A DNA stretch of 64,000 nucleotides from NCBI GenBank assembly GCA_947184155.2, contig CAMXCT020003724.1, forward strand, positions 460,001 to 524,000. Reading direction: 5' to 3'. Below, in pieces: positions 33,001-37,010 of this stretch (the stretch's first letter is position 1; the number at the start of each line of letters is the position of its first letter). The position numbers and the translations under genes were made by a program. Source of the DNA: Cladocopium goreaui (Eukaryota > Sar > Dinophyceae > Suessiales > Symbiodiniaceae). The notes below the pieces were generated by a model. It worked only from the letters and a program-made list of their open reading frames with translations, was not told where the DNA came from and searched no databases.

Positions 33001-35426
33001 GTGGCCACCGTCATTTCTTGGGGCATTGGACATTTACCCTTTCAGTTTCTGCAGTGGGAGCTTTACCAATTACAACCAATATATATAATATATATACATA
33101 TATATATGTAATTATGTATATATATATATATATTATACATATGTATATAGATGTATTAGTATTTTTAGTCAGCGTTCATAAGATTATCTGAGGTAGGCCT
33201 CCCAAAGATCACCCATTGATATCTTCGGAGTAAGCCACCCATGGCAGGTGAGCGAAGAGTTCAACGTCGCTGTCGTCTTGTCCAATCAAGTCATGGCTGA
33301 CCCTGGGGGCGGCTGTGCCTTTATGCCGAGTTACCCCAAGCCAGTGGGAGGCGCGGATCATCCATGGGATGAGCCATGCCAAACACCATGCGAAATTCGC
33401 CTGGGATGAGCGAATGGGATGAGTTGAGTGGAAAATATGAGTGGAAAATATGAATGGGATAGTATTCCGAATTTATGAGATTTTTCAGGATATTTTTTTG
33501 GTAGATGAATGAGAAACCATGAAAAATGACGGGATATCACTGCAATGGAATCTTACCCTCCAGTGTCATCAAACATTTGGCGAGTCGCAGGGAAATTCCG
33601 GAACTAAGTGCAGGTTTGTAGCTGGAAAAATCATGGAAGTAAATGGGTGATTTTCCATTGTTGGCTTACCACACGGGTACTTGAATCCCGTTATTTTTGG
33701 TGTGTACCCCTCCGGCAAGACCTGGGCAATATGGCAATGGAAAATCACGGATTTTTCTTCCTGAAATGGTCTTGGCCGATTATTGCGCTCAAAAATTGAG
33801 ACGCTTCAATTTGTGGTGCAGCTTTAGGCAGTTCTGATCCATTCTTCATCACGATGGATGGCTGTTGAGTTCATCCCTATTTTCTCTAGTTGAATCCCCA
33901 TTTTTTCTGATCGAATCCCTATTGGTGTGGGTTGAATCTCTATTTTTGTGGGTTGAATCCCTATTTTTATTAGCTGAATCACCTTTCATTTTTTGGGTCA
34001 AATGTCTATTTTTTCTCAAGTTACACATCAAAAAGTCCAAGCTTGAATTGCAAACTCTTATTTATGAAATCCTTGTTTTCTCGGGAAAAGGCACCATTCC
34101 TCTTCCTAAATTCACCCTTTCGCTTCGCTAAATCCCCTTACTTCTGTTTATAGATGAAATCTCCACTTTCAATAGTTGACTCGGGCCGATGTTTCGACTG
34201 GTTGACTGGTTCTTCCCCTCCAATTTTTGCTAACATGATCAATCTCCGTAACTCTGGTGCTTCCCCTTTTTTTTCAGACTTCCAAATTTTCTGGTTTTTG
34301 TTCTCCAGTTGCAGTATTAAATCCACATTTTTCCAAAACTTTGGGTGATCTCCTCCCAGAAAATCCACAGATGGTAGAATCTCAAGGCCACATTTTGGCG
34401 CACTTCAGCACCACGCGCGTCATGTTGCGCAAGGGCCGCGGCGAGCAGCGCGTGGCGAAGATCTACGACTCGCCGTGCCTGCCGGAGAGTTGCTCGGTGG
34501 GGAGCAGCTTGTGGGCAATCCGTTGGGATTTCGGGTAAAATCATTGGATCGATGGTGGATTTCCATCGAATTGGTGAAGAAATCCATGGTGGTTAAAACA
34601 AGGTCGCCATGGTTTCTTACCATCCCCAAAAATCCACCAGCCATTGATGGGTGGTAACCATTCCCACAATGGTGTGGTTTATGATTGTTTTAACCACATG
34701 ACATATATTACATGGAATCTGTTCAGCTGAAATTTGGTCAATTCAGCTGAACCTCCGGTGGCTTAGGCTCAATGAAAAAGGCTGGAAGATCCTCCATGAA
34801 TAGTTCGATGATTTAGCGAACAAAACCTCCAGAAGTTGGGGGGTTTTCATGGGAAATCTATTGCTACAATTAGGGTTTCCCAGTAGCCATCCCATCCCAT
34901 ATTTTTGGAGGGGATTTAAGTGTCAAACGTGTCTGGAAATGGCGGGGTTTCCAGCAATCTATGGCCATGTTAGTTTATTATGTTTTTGGAGGGGATTTAA
35001 GTGCCAAACTATGGGCCATTCAATGGGGAAAAGCTGAGAAAAACCATCAAATGTTGGCCCTATTTGCGAGCCATTGGAGGTGTGGAAAATCCACCACTTG
35101 CCATGGGATTTTCAAGGGAAATCCTATGGGATTTCCACTGCTACGAAATGCAGATCTGATGTCAAAAGCTTGCCCAAAGCCCAAAGATTCTTGCACGAAG
35201 AATCTTCTAAACCCAAGTTGTCTTTGTATTTCCAAATGGCAGTGGGTCAAAACCTTGTACCCCTGTAGTTCACATCAAAATAGCTGGGATTTATGGATGT
35301 TCATCCCTCTAAAAATGGTATTAATAGGTATTGATTCATAGCCAAATCACTTGCCGCCTGATCTGTGACTGAGGTGAGAGCATCTTTGAAATCTACAACG
35401 GAGGTGTGAGGAACGGTGGCGACTGA
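5820..35426 (+). CDS. DMC1: DMC1 meiotic recombinase, 13 exons, complete
   Basis: RecA/RAD51-family ATPase that forms filaments on single-stranded DNA for strand exchange between homologues in meiosis. Exons: 5820-5942, 6562-6648, 7686-7736, 19262-19316, 20154-20208, 20669-20761, 21472-21541, 21760-21869, 22763-22817, 23586-23720, 33248-33350, 34387-34488, 35374-35426 (TGA). All phases agree and give 363 aa (human DMC1 is 340). Seen: N-terminal helix-hairpin-helix ([20 protein letters not shown]), Walker A GEFRCGKTQ split over exons 6-7, [13 protein letters not shown], Walker [50 protein letters not shown]. The MADPGGG loop and SIMGGFRVD favour DMC1 over RAD51. Donors: GA (intron 1), GC (2, 3, 6, 7, 10, 11), GT (4, 5, 8, 9, 12); acceptors are AG|G except intron 2. 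Introns 3 and 10 hold a LINE and a copia element. The exon 1 end and exon 3 start are least certain. Confidence 0.93.
6009..6108. repeat. Family A foldback element in DMC1 intron 1
   Basis: Perfect ends CCCTCTGGTAA and TTACCAGAGGG are flanked on both sides by TA, the best example of the presumed TA target site. A second, right-truncated copy lies at about 6272-6361 in the same intron. Confidence 0.85.
8115..8129 (+). repeat. LINE target site duplication, left copy
   Basis: TGGTGGTTTCAAACA, 15 bp, is identical to 18893-18907. The bases immediately outside the repeat differ, so 15 bp is the full duplication. Confidence 0.9.
8205..13838 (+). CDS. LINE ORF1: C5 cytosine methyltransferase, two Ulp1-like domains, zinc knuckle-like segment, coiled coil
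   Basis: The ATG at 8205 (MASEWDRL) is chosen because the upstream ATG at 8016 lies outside the element. The product is 1,877 aa. A C5-methyltransferase region (about 8517-9410) shows motif [16 protein letters not shown], motif [10 protein letters not shown] with the nucleophilic Cys but Ser for the usual Pro, motif VI-like LECV, motif VIII RRFRWW, and a late VELALLNG motif. A beta-grasp-like stretch follows near 9640-9840, then ASEAG-rich linkers. Two related blocks (about 10300-10920 and 11340-11945) each carry DDEI, HW, a WEHD segment and (Y/H)CG in Ulp1/C48 order. After these come a Cys-rich C-x3-C-x4-C-x-C-x4-H segment near 12705-12750, an RNA-binding-like region to about 13340, and a Gln-rich coiled coil near 13530-13830. 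Expected role: RNP formation plus element-encoded methylation. The peptidase reading is inference. Confidence 0.85.
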   Translation: MASEWDRLVELHSLFTPKWEHLERGTSISLVVDCLVFTDEMIAGVTIPDQRKMRLYGDINREVRGCRRLTLLDVLADPSPDGVNLLITDASAVVAHGLRPATDALWFVELCSGIACSGLGLSEVGFSHLASMEWKPNLAALHRLCHPSVPVLVSDVTCPSSAKELLQQFDPPFSIMSGFSCQPYSSGGAQLGSGDDRSSTLPATIRMGYLCQSPLLILECVAPARCHQYVQAHLKLLETALGYHVTQICLKLEDVWASRRFRWWVVATHPSLGKVDLPEWPKTPHLVVRDLLPGLKQWGPDAEHELQLSPVEVERFTLDGSHMRKYLIQKDGKLPTCLHSWGSQATSCPCGCRQAGFTDALIRQRGIYAQVFQQQTPDGTVSYRHVHPVELALLNGMIPPHAWLEGGPIDLRLCLCAVGQLASPLQAIWVGGCAITHMQHAFGMPVINPAEVLATYRRKLFQVAQDLFHVSLPASVALSKVEIHHPDGTVVHVQVSESTTLSELHRAEVALTKQDIQGLWCDAHSGDCIAEQALVAGRCIRILPQGPDPRSSSSADAVPFDLTDDLLDAIPLDFSDLDVFSHAPETSEAGLGLHVGDDSRHAVAPDASEAGLPGVSEHTPICRMTASVASEAGASGVGMCPCPEPAYARVEHPALPTPCDVFRADVATSLPTDALLGLRSLTGEHMATLILPIVRDGPTCLHMRQQAVTSSTRLDLLHKQHKAMRDDEINLHAHACLAIANDPSIAYLDPLLASSWLKLGVVAEVQNWLAQYPDAKRVATVVHFQDHWMPVVWTKGLTEVQVSMWEHDDMDISGLFPLHGLVSQAWQLPRFALACTRRSFGRDYCGTAAVAHLASQLIDAAVPQTDEQLKDLHRALRATFAEAVHNLGEVPKPWCWGLGVPALDGSPPEPSHVEHASSSLNCPDVEVIYPELTQYEALSAVTCVHASSAGVPTSEAGLPMNFDCQPSCLMTASVASEAGASVLEVGWCPVPVYDKVECKGLSPITVAPAAAAADPPRDGCEDCPSPLRSCTSHTLPNMPPASDPCACQCLHFQAVPSHERLELLNMQQTAMGDDEIHFHASACLDGVCTPHDAYLDPLIASAWVRSGNVAEAQTWLEQHPEVTRVATVVHLHEHWIPMVWTKGTNDVQVSMWEHDAIDIRGLLRLHDLMCRAWKKPPGAIDCQRRSFGHAHCGAAAVAFLAHKLLHTSLPNTAAQLSDFHEKLRTDFAAAIYDQVSVPMPRCWGWGAPDVHSITAELLQKHGVPHQLAMSRAKLIVQSIGKQDVQKAVTGVSPWKSLKALANQQKPVLQLVLPDEVAQKPLAKQPAAKGSKQAKPMTMMPTRPADLDPTKLLLDAGAFRTGEDEPLNQIPSASLGPLAKGVALMTFAEAQPFLQAGKILTHQGLAVIVTNPPAEVHTALQWSTLRFAVRCAVNQEPMLMTGLLVQLGHQVVYQFKAKDALAVPNVEVACARVTVFQDQLDAPWEDFTVKPVKHILSALPCLQTCRKADCTCPLWHPPPDLPHEALLDVFKRQYFNDAGRPVKWDKASHFAVMFRYAKVLEGAVLSASGLKGLYVEPKTEDAMKPHPDYQVVWLPQLDYAAVAHWAKCEMHCLGIARAGKRFGIRVHVSHFAEVFASVKPDAVYLAPGSRLTFHCGPWPYGSDRKTLARILKATGWECRPLQPLHGVPGGLMWAIQAVAAPPSNVLTLSHGQVVITGQDTKPVAPDSDQVVGPAQTVQLCMAAETNQDPWLTHDPWQKATASVPPMPLAPSTASALQEMEDRLEQNIMAKLPVHHEMEVDDQDHRLQQLELQFQQLASRQTALESTVNEHHVQSTAQVQTLQQQMMCQLDMQSKQMQTMLTDQMSRIEHILAKKPRTE
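13923..18809 (+). CDS. LINE ORF2: APE endonuclease, reverse transcriptase, RNase H
   Basis: The first ATG in the frame is 13923 ([16 protein letters not shown]), giving 1,628 aa. An APE-type endonuclease shows LALSETHM near 14070, GDFNYEP near 14450 and DHAILRAVF near 14660. The reverse transcriptase has [11 protein letters not shown] near 16165, GLAEGCGLS and the intact YVDDW box near 16440. A CCHC-type knuckle ([18 protein letters not shown]) lies near 17375. The RNase H region has FTDGSC near 17630, [15 protein letters not shown] and NAMADRAA near 18065. These are the parts needed to nick the target, prime on it and copy element RNA. The frame is the same as ORF1, separated from it only by the ORF1 stop and a short open stretch. 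Confidence 0.93.
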   Translation: MFLLMMRVGEARVPGPDNGCEWTLGVCNPSGLQGKFHVLNNVQADVLALSETHMTAAAKRSLQLSLKAMGSKYRHIITGAPMEPRSQASEAGAWAGVGFASTMPCRTVATDWPDDLYQTGRIQLAAFHTLDSWTLGAVVYGFPEGKTHPMAHQRTEDMLDFAVQRLSKTPGPRFLAGDFNYEPDDLAIAHVLRTNGWAEVQDLHQYRTGTPVQLTCKGSTRKDHLWISPELALAFRNLEVCNETFADHAILRAVFAGGTAHLERFVWPCPKAIPWSKTRTLQMPVSFEAPADPTAQYAMLWQCKEDLAQEDLPHEWLPAMRGRGQQTAPKKQRTKQAPIRQGRRDDVQPAFFGFSNLHARQFKQLRRLQNYCRWIDRAEHSERDGLHGIGLWNSILRAPGFLPTFTEWWLSRHFVSPLDPSAMPQFCPPSQVAHQIFDAVYAEVRHLEQLLNQAKTSHRRHQHADDKHLIYREVARNPAEPVESLLHAVHSTVTEVDETECAVVLAAPAALRPDLPLWIAGASAEIIHHDHDKVWLTDVAGVQQGQQVAQTQYLGDLPALFEAFHDQWKKRWCRHDQTPFDRWDMLLNFAKEVIRPMPIPHLQVDVSTVQAEFHRKKKQAATGLDGVSRADWIAADEATLRSLISAFTRAETDGCWPAQLLAGKVRSLAKTESASAVGDYRPITVFGLGYRAWSSLHARHLLQWADQWAHDGVYGNRPGRQAADLWHHVMLQIEQAYSSGCCLTGLSADIEKCFNCIPRYPALCLAVLVGTPHQVTTAWAGALTSMYRHFKVRDSFSAGFATSTGLAEGCGLSVYGMLLIDHLFALWLYHQAPSVNTLSYVDDWQTLSWDPNFAVRQLELVEGYASLLDLTVDRRKTFGWSPDSRTRSLLRASGIKVLHQARELGGHLGISRQHTNHTLTQRISELADLWPKLRASKAKYQTKVHVLKAVTWPRGLHAVASAPLGDNVWTDLRRKATGALGCHRPGINGHVLLGLVETLVDPQLVALLWTCRSVRHQCNLDFWSSAVALVSAGELDLPPNSLASVVAGRLQQVGFHVHRDGGVSDQLGKFCPHTCNYAELEMRLQWAWHQVVAQKVSHRAEFDGLWQVDTAATRRALHQLSHDDQALYRHSLAGGLYTESYKSKWTEQSDACKWCGQPDTLMHRFWECPQHHDLRMTLAPAAMRSLDLLPPALALRGWALLPPTWRDWIQLLLNLPSAPPAPAIGLCPNRWNDVFTDGSCLHQAAPAYRVAAWSAVCVPSFPSWTGQGATVLGASYLPGLHQTAYRAELYAVAFVLHCAACARAPVRLWSDCLGVVTRFHQLVLGRRKVQVNKPNSDLWTWILQSLDTLGRNNVQLRKVPAHKPLQAATSRHEVWQFFYNAMADRAARCANQARPTAFWDVWEKHVCATLAAEVLFSQVQQLHLAVGRRNVRRGLEPDEVPAATERTTREFPAVFALGPWRGEPLPTVARLFGHSHVQRATAWFRERIGTPGAHEVVWVSFSQLYLDYQMTWGNPGPLRVQGLWVDKAHRQYLDAEKFDHRQRTKWFRQFLKKLLTAANVTFTLAQCRPKSDSIQAYVQAIALPWCPRSLYEVEKLLTSTLTAPCVRNADVLRHLPLIDQRETMVLSS
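18893..18907 (+). repeat. LINE target site duplication, right copy
   Basis: Identical to 8115-8129. Immediately upstream is the LINE tail GAAAATGTGGGAAAATG. Confidence 0.9.
20290..20382. repeat. Family A foldback remnant in DMC1 intron 5
   Basis: The right end CATAGCTATGTTAAATTTGCCAGAGGG followed by TA is clear in two pieces of the family pattern. The left arm is heavily decayed. Confidence 0.6.
21595..21697. repeat. Family D foldback element in DMC1 intron 7
   Basis: The right side (TTGGGGTTATAATCCACTAAGTGGGATGAACCACCAAGT in segments) matches the intact copy at 37633. The left arm is degraded. It occupies about half of this 218-bp intron. Confidence 0.6.
22314..22430. repeat. Family B foldback element in DMC1 intron 8
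   Basis: CTGGTTGGTGGTTTGG on the left and CAACCACCAACCAG on the right, with TAT directly outside both ends. It is nearly identical in its interior to the copy at 5096. Confidence 0.8.
22547..22655. repeat. Family A foldback element in DMC1 intron 8
   Basis: The left TIR is decayed (CCCTTTTTTTGTAAACG). The right end GTTTACTAGAGGG followed by TA is clear. The right arm uses the GTTCGCAAACTG variant. Confidence 0.65.
22945..23095. repeat. Family C foldback element in DMC1 intron 9
   Basis: TCAATGGCCATTTCAGGATCC on the left is mirrored by GGATCCTGGAGATCTCCCATTGA on the right, around a GGCCTA-rich and AAAATATGGCC centre. Confidence 0.75.
23780..24052. repeat. Compound microsatellite in DMC1 intron 10
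   Basis: Starts as (TA)n, becomes an array of the 9-mer ATGTTATAT from about 23815 to 23950, then (TA)n again and finally a clean (ATGT)n array at about 24000-24050. It lies between DMC1 exon 10 and the copia element. Confidence 0.9.
24592..24959 (+). repeat. 5' LTR
   Basis: Begins TGTGATTTTCC and ends CCAATTACA, giving the usual TG...CA ends. It differs from the 3' LTR at 24662 (A versus G), at one C/T within GCAAAGAC(C/T)TTTTG, and at the first two bases. Confidence 0.92.
24960..24975 (+). promoter_or_regulatory. Probable primer binding site
   Basis: TTGGTAGCGGAGCTCC follows the 5' LTR directly. The TGGTAGCGGAGC part is complementary to a tRNA 3' end of the form GCTCCGCTACCA, resembling initiator methionine tRNA as used by many copia elements. 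The tRNA identity is inference. Confidence 0.6.
25016..26284 (+). CDS. copia gag with zinc knuckle
   Basis: 422 aa from ATG at 25016, which follows the 5' LTR and primer site. The central region is a helical capsid-like segment ([17 protein letters not shown], then [18 protein letters not shown]). An acidic stretch rich in D and E follows, then a Lys/Gly-rich basic region. Next is a CX2CX4HX4C knuckle, [15 protein letters not shown], with the first Cys codon at 26024. It forms the virus-like particle and binds element RNA. The frame ends at TGA about 210 bases before the pol frame opens. Confidence 0.88.
   Translation: MASTSDGDGQSGTGVNSQLASLVPSFDPSKDDLQTYQKRVQLVLAAWPKTRITELVMRLILNCQGSAFDKLQLHQTELMENDEKAVQRIITLLGGHWGKIGLEKQYEDAESALFHTSQHADESNDSYLARADVAWSKLLSRKLEMKDLQAYILLRGSTLSPEEKKKVILESDQSLEGQLTVSKVAEAIRILGATFFNDMTGNKKTKTKVYSAATLVAEDEEDEAHLATQEEMGEDEMLECLLSEGDPDATLVTDFENAVSEIVQEDTALAAAYTSYQDAHRRLADKSKYRGFWPVARESSGSTKGKSGGNKGGGKNKGSWPNKPRRSLQDRILNSTCRLCNRRGHWKAECPFRQSGSTASASANNAMPTTTVVVGEAADDILPMEFVQLPEMPSTTADSNEPLSSFLSNVTSYGVCSPVTWG
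26497..32655 (+). CDS. copia pol: protease, integrase, reverse transcriptase, RNase H
   Basis: Open from just after a TAA at 26494-26496 to TGA at 32653-32655. No ATG precedes the protease, whose active site is [12 protein letters not shown] at about 26572. The integrase has the zinc-binding H-H-C-C set ([12 protein letters not shown]...CPIC, about 29358-29475), [15 protein letters not shown] and SGKIERHG for the D-D-E residues. The RT has [36 protein letters not shown] and the catalytic IHVDDG near 31540. The RNase H has FSDASF near 32005, TLAAETMAL and the late [11 protein letters not shown]. Integrase before RT defines Ty1/copia. The segment 27150-27890 between protease and integrase is also open in another frame that looks more protein-like. 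Confidence 0.9.
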   Translation, partial: EPNQASEPCQSDDSQICFATHSSYGILDLGASKTVIGSECLPDLIRSLDASIRKQLTRCPCQVTFRFGNEATLSSRQALVIPIGKLRLKVAIVPGGTPFLLSNTLMRAMEAKIDCSSQTLSSKMLCKPVSLQLTSKGLFLIDVNQLVQAAQDNCFSNLKCERQTIAETFVSDGKVKKTVSWDLSDKVSGQFSQVMQSPDQRQSVGENHVKNVNTNQVKSEDGRDAPSPETTSFQCTRKKHGIKAYQADQSTCSAAQGTTGENIRAKDPRSTEDHVAQPAPSPSTRTTSGARNAKSQSPDSGGFVCRDCDVRSEIHGVPLPGHLGGPRMGSVHGESLQQEHKGGPSTIPPVCGVEGRGLGTVARDGSTKVQPTRSASKPSQGQSHDTSLRHSHQHLFARWGSRLGYRTRDVCLSDYTRPDHLHGRGHGCHPTADVEHGERSVQGDSTHRGPGTDESAEPQPRGSVTCDWDEDVLTTMHAESRQLFDMVKQFDEELLKVKSQTPALGTPWLLGEVMCGEQSQLTQQMQQLGKHAFRFSRQDGDLSTCEGRTLLFQKVCRHRPQHIWYSPVCGPWSSWSQLNASKSLHHHDEYVRKRQELLYQIALGITLYRHQVGQGYHLHWEQPLKSLMFRNPNMSEVHQHTQACQFDMCRAGDLRDPETQQPTKKGMTVLTSYPPLYNHLHGMTCNHQHVHQPLEGSCKPKPNQPSILRTQYSESYTRKFARTVVKVLIKGGKQWPFNWRPGILCFAQQDAACAASSSSKVRRVAQFERSELVQPIRRADPGNKRPKYDRQQGDAPSLEMCQHVIQMISSNFPRVGKREITENEVKQQLQQILNVTVFARDHDKKENSQSSVTERSAPESLSSDQRPEGMLEDSVPDSVVETHEPPKFMPAEEAAEPDVGSRNAEEFSDSPTTDARNAPAVPEVTSYEPSGPILKQQSYRFQQLPKWEQQDLMRMHKNLGHPSNDRLAKALQNSGYRPEVVQAAQEIQCPICAANQPPKHARPATLKTMLDFNHKIYVDGVTWANQAGKNYHFYHVLDAGTNYHIAISAPAKTTESFLQIMNQHWLSWAGPPQEMVVDSGTELNSSQVDEFVQRFGIKSTTTTPEAHWQSGKIERHGSFLQTMLDKMDLEYPIQDYHQLQVALNQATHAKNALSIRHGYAPEIIVFGKHSRLPGSVLSDESLPSHESLMEEGDPLSSQEFRQLLNVRESARKAYHIADNSDVLRRAALRRACPSRGHFTKGEWVMIWRNNPLKQLRWQGPHRVIIQDGQHVVWCTSGGKIYRSAPENTRKAYPQEGSPEGPELPEDVTPLMLQIQRMQSPDNNMSELDLSQQPHDPTINNESNNHTDNAPETPESHRENTEHHPPSDAQDQEEGSRQESTSQPDQEPENQEDSETPGISENEDRPEAIMYTCHETTNAFTEEAMNTLAWKCEFDMDLGMPLNQYMPSDEESWAMLATTAKKQRTEVKLTELSPSERAEFQAAKESEIQNWIKTGTISTILRQQIPEEQILRCRWILTWKPIDNAGQEDSIQQNAKTHKAKARLVVLGYLDPRIEELPRDSPTLNKTSRMLALQVIASHAWQLRSFDIKAAFLQGQPQANRITAIDPVPELRRALNLKTSEVCKLNKSAYGLIDAPYLWYCALVSELINLGFEQSPFDPCLMILRSYDEKTQQTKLEGVLGIHVDDGIGGGSELFVAKIQQLEKKFPFGSQKISSFTFTGIELTQHGDHSISMSQSNYVRKIKAISIEPNRKTQLESPVAEPERLSLRALVGSLQYAAINTRPDLSSKLSLLQSSINKATVETLMEGNRVLHEAKKYHDVTINIKPIPHQNFRFLAFSDASFSSPSKPDSHAGSIIVGTHQDISKNFQCPISPLTWGCRKIQKVVTSTLAAETMALSSTLDQLSWLRLFWSWIHDPSTEWKNPEETLKKIHAAITIPTKNPDSDMAITDCKSLYDLVTKTAPPQCSEFRVQLMARAIRESLREGTHLRWVPSGAQLADAPTKAMESHFLRETLSLGTYRIYDEEATLKARARSKDRLRWLKTHETTSESQALE
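27152..27889 (+). CDS. Overlapping 245-aa frame inside copia pol
   Basis: This frame lies +1 relative to pol and starts [10 protein letters not shown]. It reads like a folded protein ([56 protein letters not shown]), with aromatic and charged residues in a regular helical pattern. It ends at TGA 27887-27889. The pol frame across the same bases is rich in S, G, P and T and looks like a shadow. Possible readings: a true overlapping gene, a spliced or frameshifted domain, or a segment put out of frame by compensating indels. I recall similar text in polyproteins of dinoflagellate copia elements, but cannot check that here. Confidence 0.5.
   Translation: MRMEETLRPLRPQASNAHERSTVSKHTKPTNQHAARLKEQQVKTSVPRTRDRLRIMSLSQRLRRVQGPPVAPEMPSLSHLTLEDLSAEIVTFGQKYMGCHFRDTWEDQEWVQFMVSRYSKSTKEGHRRYLRYVELKVEALEQSQETVPPKSNPQGVLRSQAKAKAMTRHFGTPINTSLPDGEADWDIAPEMYASQITPDQTIYTAEDMDAIQQRMLNMENALSRVIRHIEDQALMNQLSRSPEDQ
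32707..33074 (+). repeat. 3' LTR
   Basis: Same length as the 5' LTR and almost identical. It begins AATGATTTTCC where the 5' copy has TGTGATTTTCC, and ends CCAATTACA followed by the target repeat ACCAAT. Confidence 0.92.
33868..34012. repeat. Imperfect minisatellite in DMC1 intron 11
   Basis: About six diverged copies of a 24-27 bp unit built on GTTGAATCCCTATTTTT(G/C)TG. It has no coding sense. Confidence 0.7.
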
Positions 35427-37010
35427 GCTCCATCAGCTCCATCTCTCAGCCGACTGATTTCTGGGTTGAAACTATGAAGCGGCACCGCTTCATAGATTTC
35501 ATCGCTTGCATGTGGGACAGCGAGCTTTTTTCACATCCTCAGTGAGGCAAAACTTTGGCTCACCTTCAAATTTCAATCAATTTCGACGGCAGCACCATGT
35601 TCCAGAGTTGGTGTGTCCCCAAATCAGCATTCCAAACATCAGAAGCTTTAATTTCCCATTTGGCAAGCTCATTTAGATCTAACCGTATGAGATTTCTGAT
35701 TGGATTTTTGTTCAGAGACAGTCCCCTTCTAGTTCTGCTTAAATAAATTGAGATTTTGGACTAAATCCCATCTCAGATGGGTTTGTTATCCATTGATATC
35801 CGATGGTCCAACCATTTTGAGGACACGCCCATATTTGACCTCCGCATCTGTCATGCTCCACGACTCTCGGGGTTTGAGGTGGAGGAAAGCAGACGCAGGT
35901 ACCGCAACGCCACGTTGGAAAAGGGCTGCAGTTCTGCCTGGAATTTCCACCTAAATATGTTTTGAAGTGTGGAATTTAGATGCTTTTTTTTCAGATATTT
36001 TTGATGTGGATACGTTCTTTGGAAAAGTCAGGGGCTTCTTCCAACTTTGATGCGATACCTCTGACGTCAGTCAATTACTGCAGGAAGCCATCCGTTCGAA
36101 TCATATCGCCATAGCTCGAAGAATTGGTTCAAGGGACAAATTTACCGTAACCCCAAAATGATGTTGGGGTACCCTCTGGTAATTTAACGTAGCTATTGAA
36201 AATGACCATTAATAGTGGATTTTCCCATTAAAAATGGTGATTTTCAATAGCTATGTTAAATTACCAGAGGGTAAAAAAATGTGATTTTTGTGAAACAAAT
36301 GCCAACAGAAGAATAGCCACAAATCCCAGCTGCTTTCATGTCAGTGAACAGAAGGGTATCAGCGTATTGACCCATCCCCACATCAAGAATGGATGTTCAC
36401 AAGTTTCATCAATCCCAAATATGGTTTTTCTGGATTTGATACATCCCCACATCACAAAATTCGAGACCACTTAGGTCCTTGAACGAGTGTGGGCCACTGC
36501 CGGACGACAACCGGGCTCAGGCGCGGAGGATCGTCCTCGTTGGTTACGAAGCCTGCTTAGTAAGTCTCCCAAGTGAGTTATCCTGTAATATTCATATATC
36601 TATATTATATATAGTCTAGTATATATATATGTATATAATACAAAATATAAATACTATATCTATAGATATAGTGTATATATATATAGCTATATATGTAATT
36701 ATATATATATATATATTTATAACACACAGAGTACATCACCGAGTTAAAGCCATAGGTAGAAAAACTCGTTACAGTGAGATGATCCTCCATGGTGGCCGGG
36801 GACCAGCCGGCTGGACCCGGAACCACCGACTCTCGCGACGATTGAACGTCGCGAACTGGAACATCACCATGAAAAAAATGGGTTAAAAAAACGTGAACAT
36901 CACCATTTTTAAGAGGTAAATAGAGGTAAATCATCCATGGAACTGGTAAATCATCTATAGATGGGTCATTTTCCATCGATTTTCCCTAACACTGGAGCCA
37001 ACGCCGCCAG
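35427..37010 (+). other. Stretch downstream of DMC1 with two possible exons
   Basis: No gene can be securely placed here. Two GC-rich islands could be exons. One lies near 35777-35930 (frame FEDTPIFDLRICHAPRLSGF, then VEESRRRYRNATLEKGC). The other, 36488-36559, reads GPLPDDNRAQARRIVLVGYE and ends at GTAAGT. Neither joins in phase with the exon at 37011 in an obvious way. The rest is AT-rich, with a family A element and a TATA microsatellite at about 36600-36720. Confidence 0.35.
36172..36271. repeat. Family A foldback element
   Basis: Intact ends CCCTCTGGTAATTTAACG and GTTAAATTACCAGAGGG with TA on both sides. The two arms are near-perfect complements. Confidence 0.85.

Larger units (their letters stand above)
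24592..33074 (+). mobile_element. Complete Ty1/copia-type LTR retrotransposon
   Basis: The element is 8,483 bp, bounded by two 368-bp LTRs and the direct repeat ACCAAT (24586-24591 and 33075-33080). It carries gag and a pol with protease, integrase, RT and RNase H in copia order. It sits in DMC1 intron 10 in sense orientation, inside a run of TA repeats. About two internal substitutions plus a two-base change at the extreme LTR start separate the LTRs, so the insertion is young. Confidence 0.93.
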
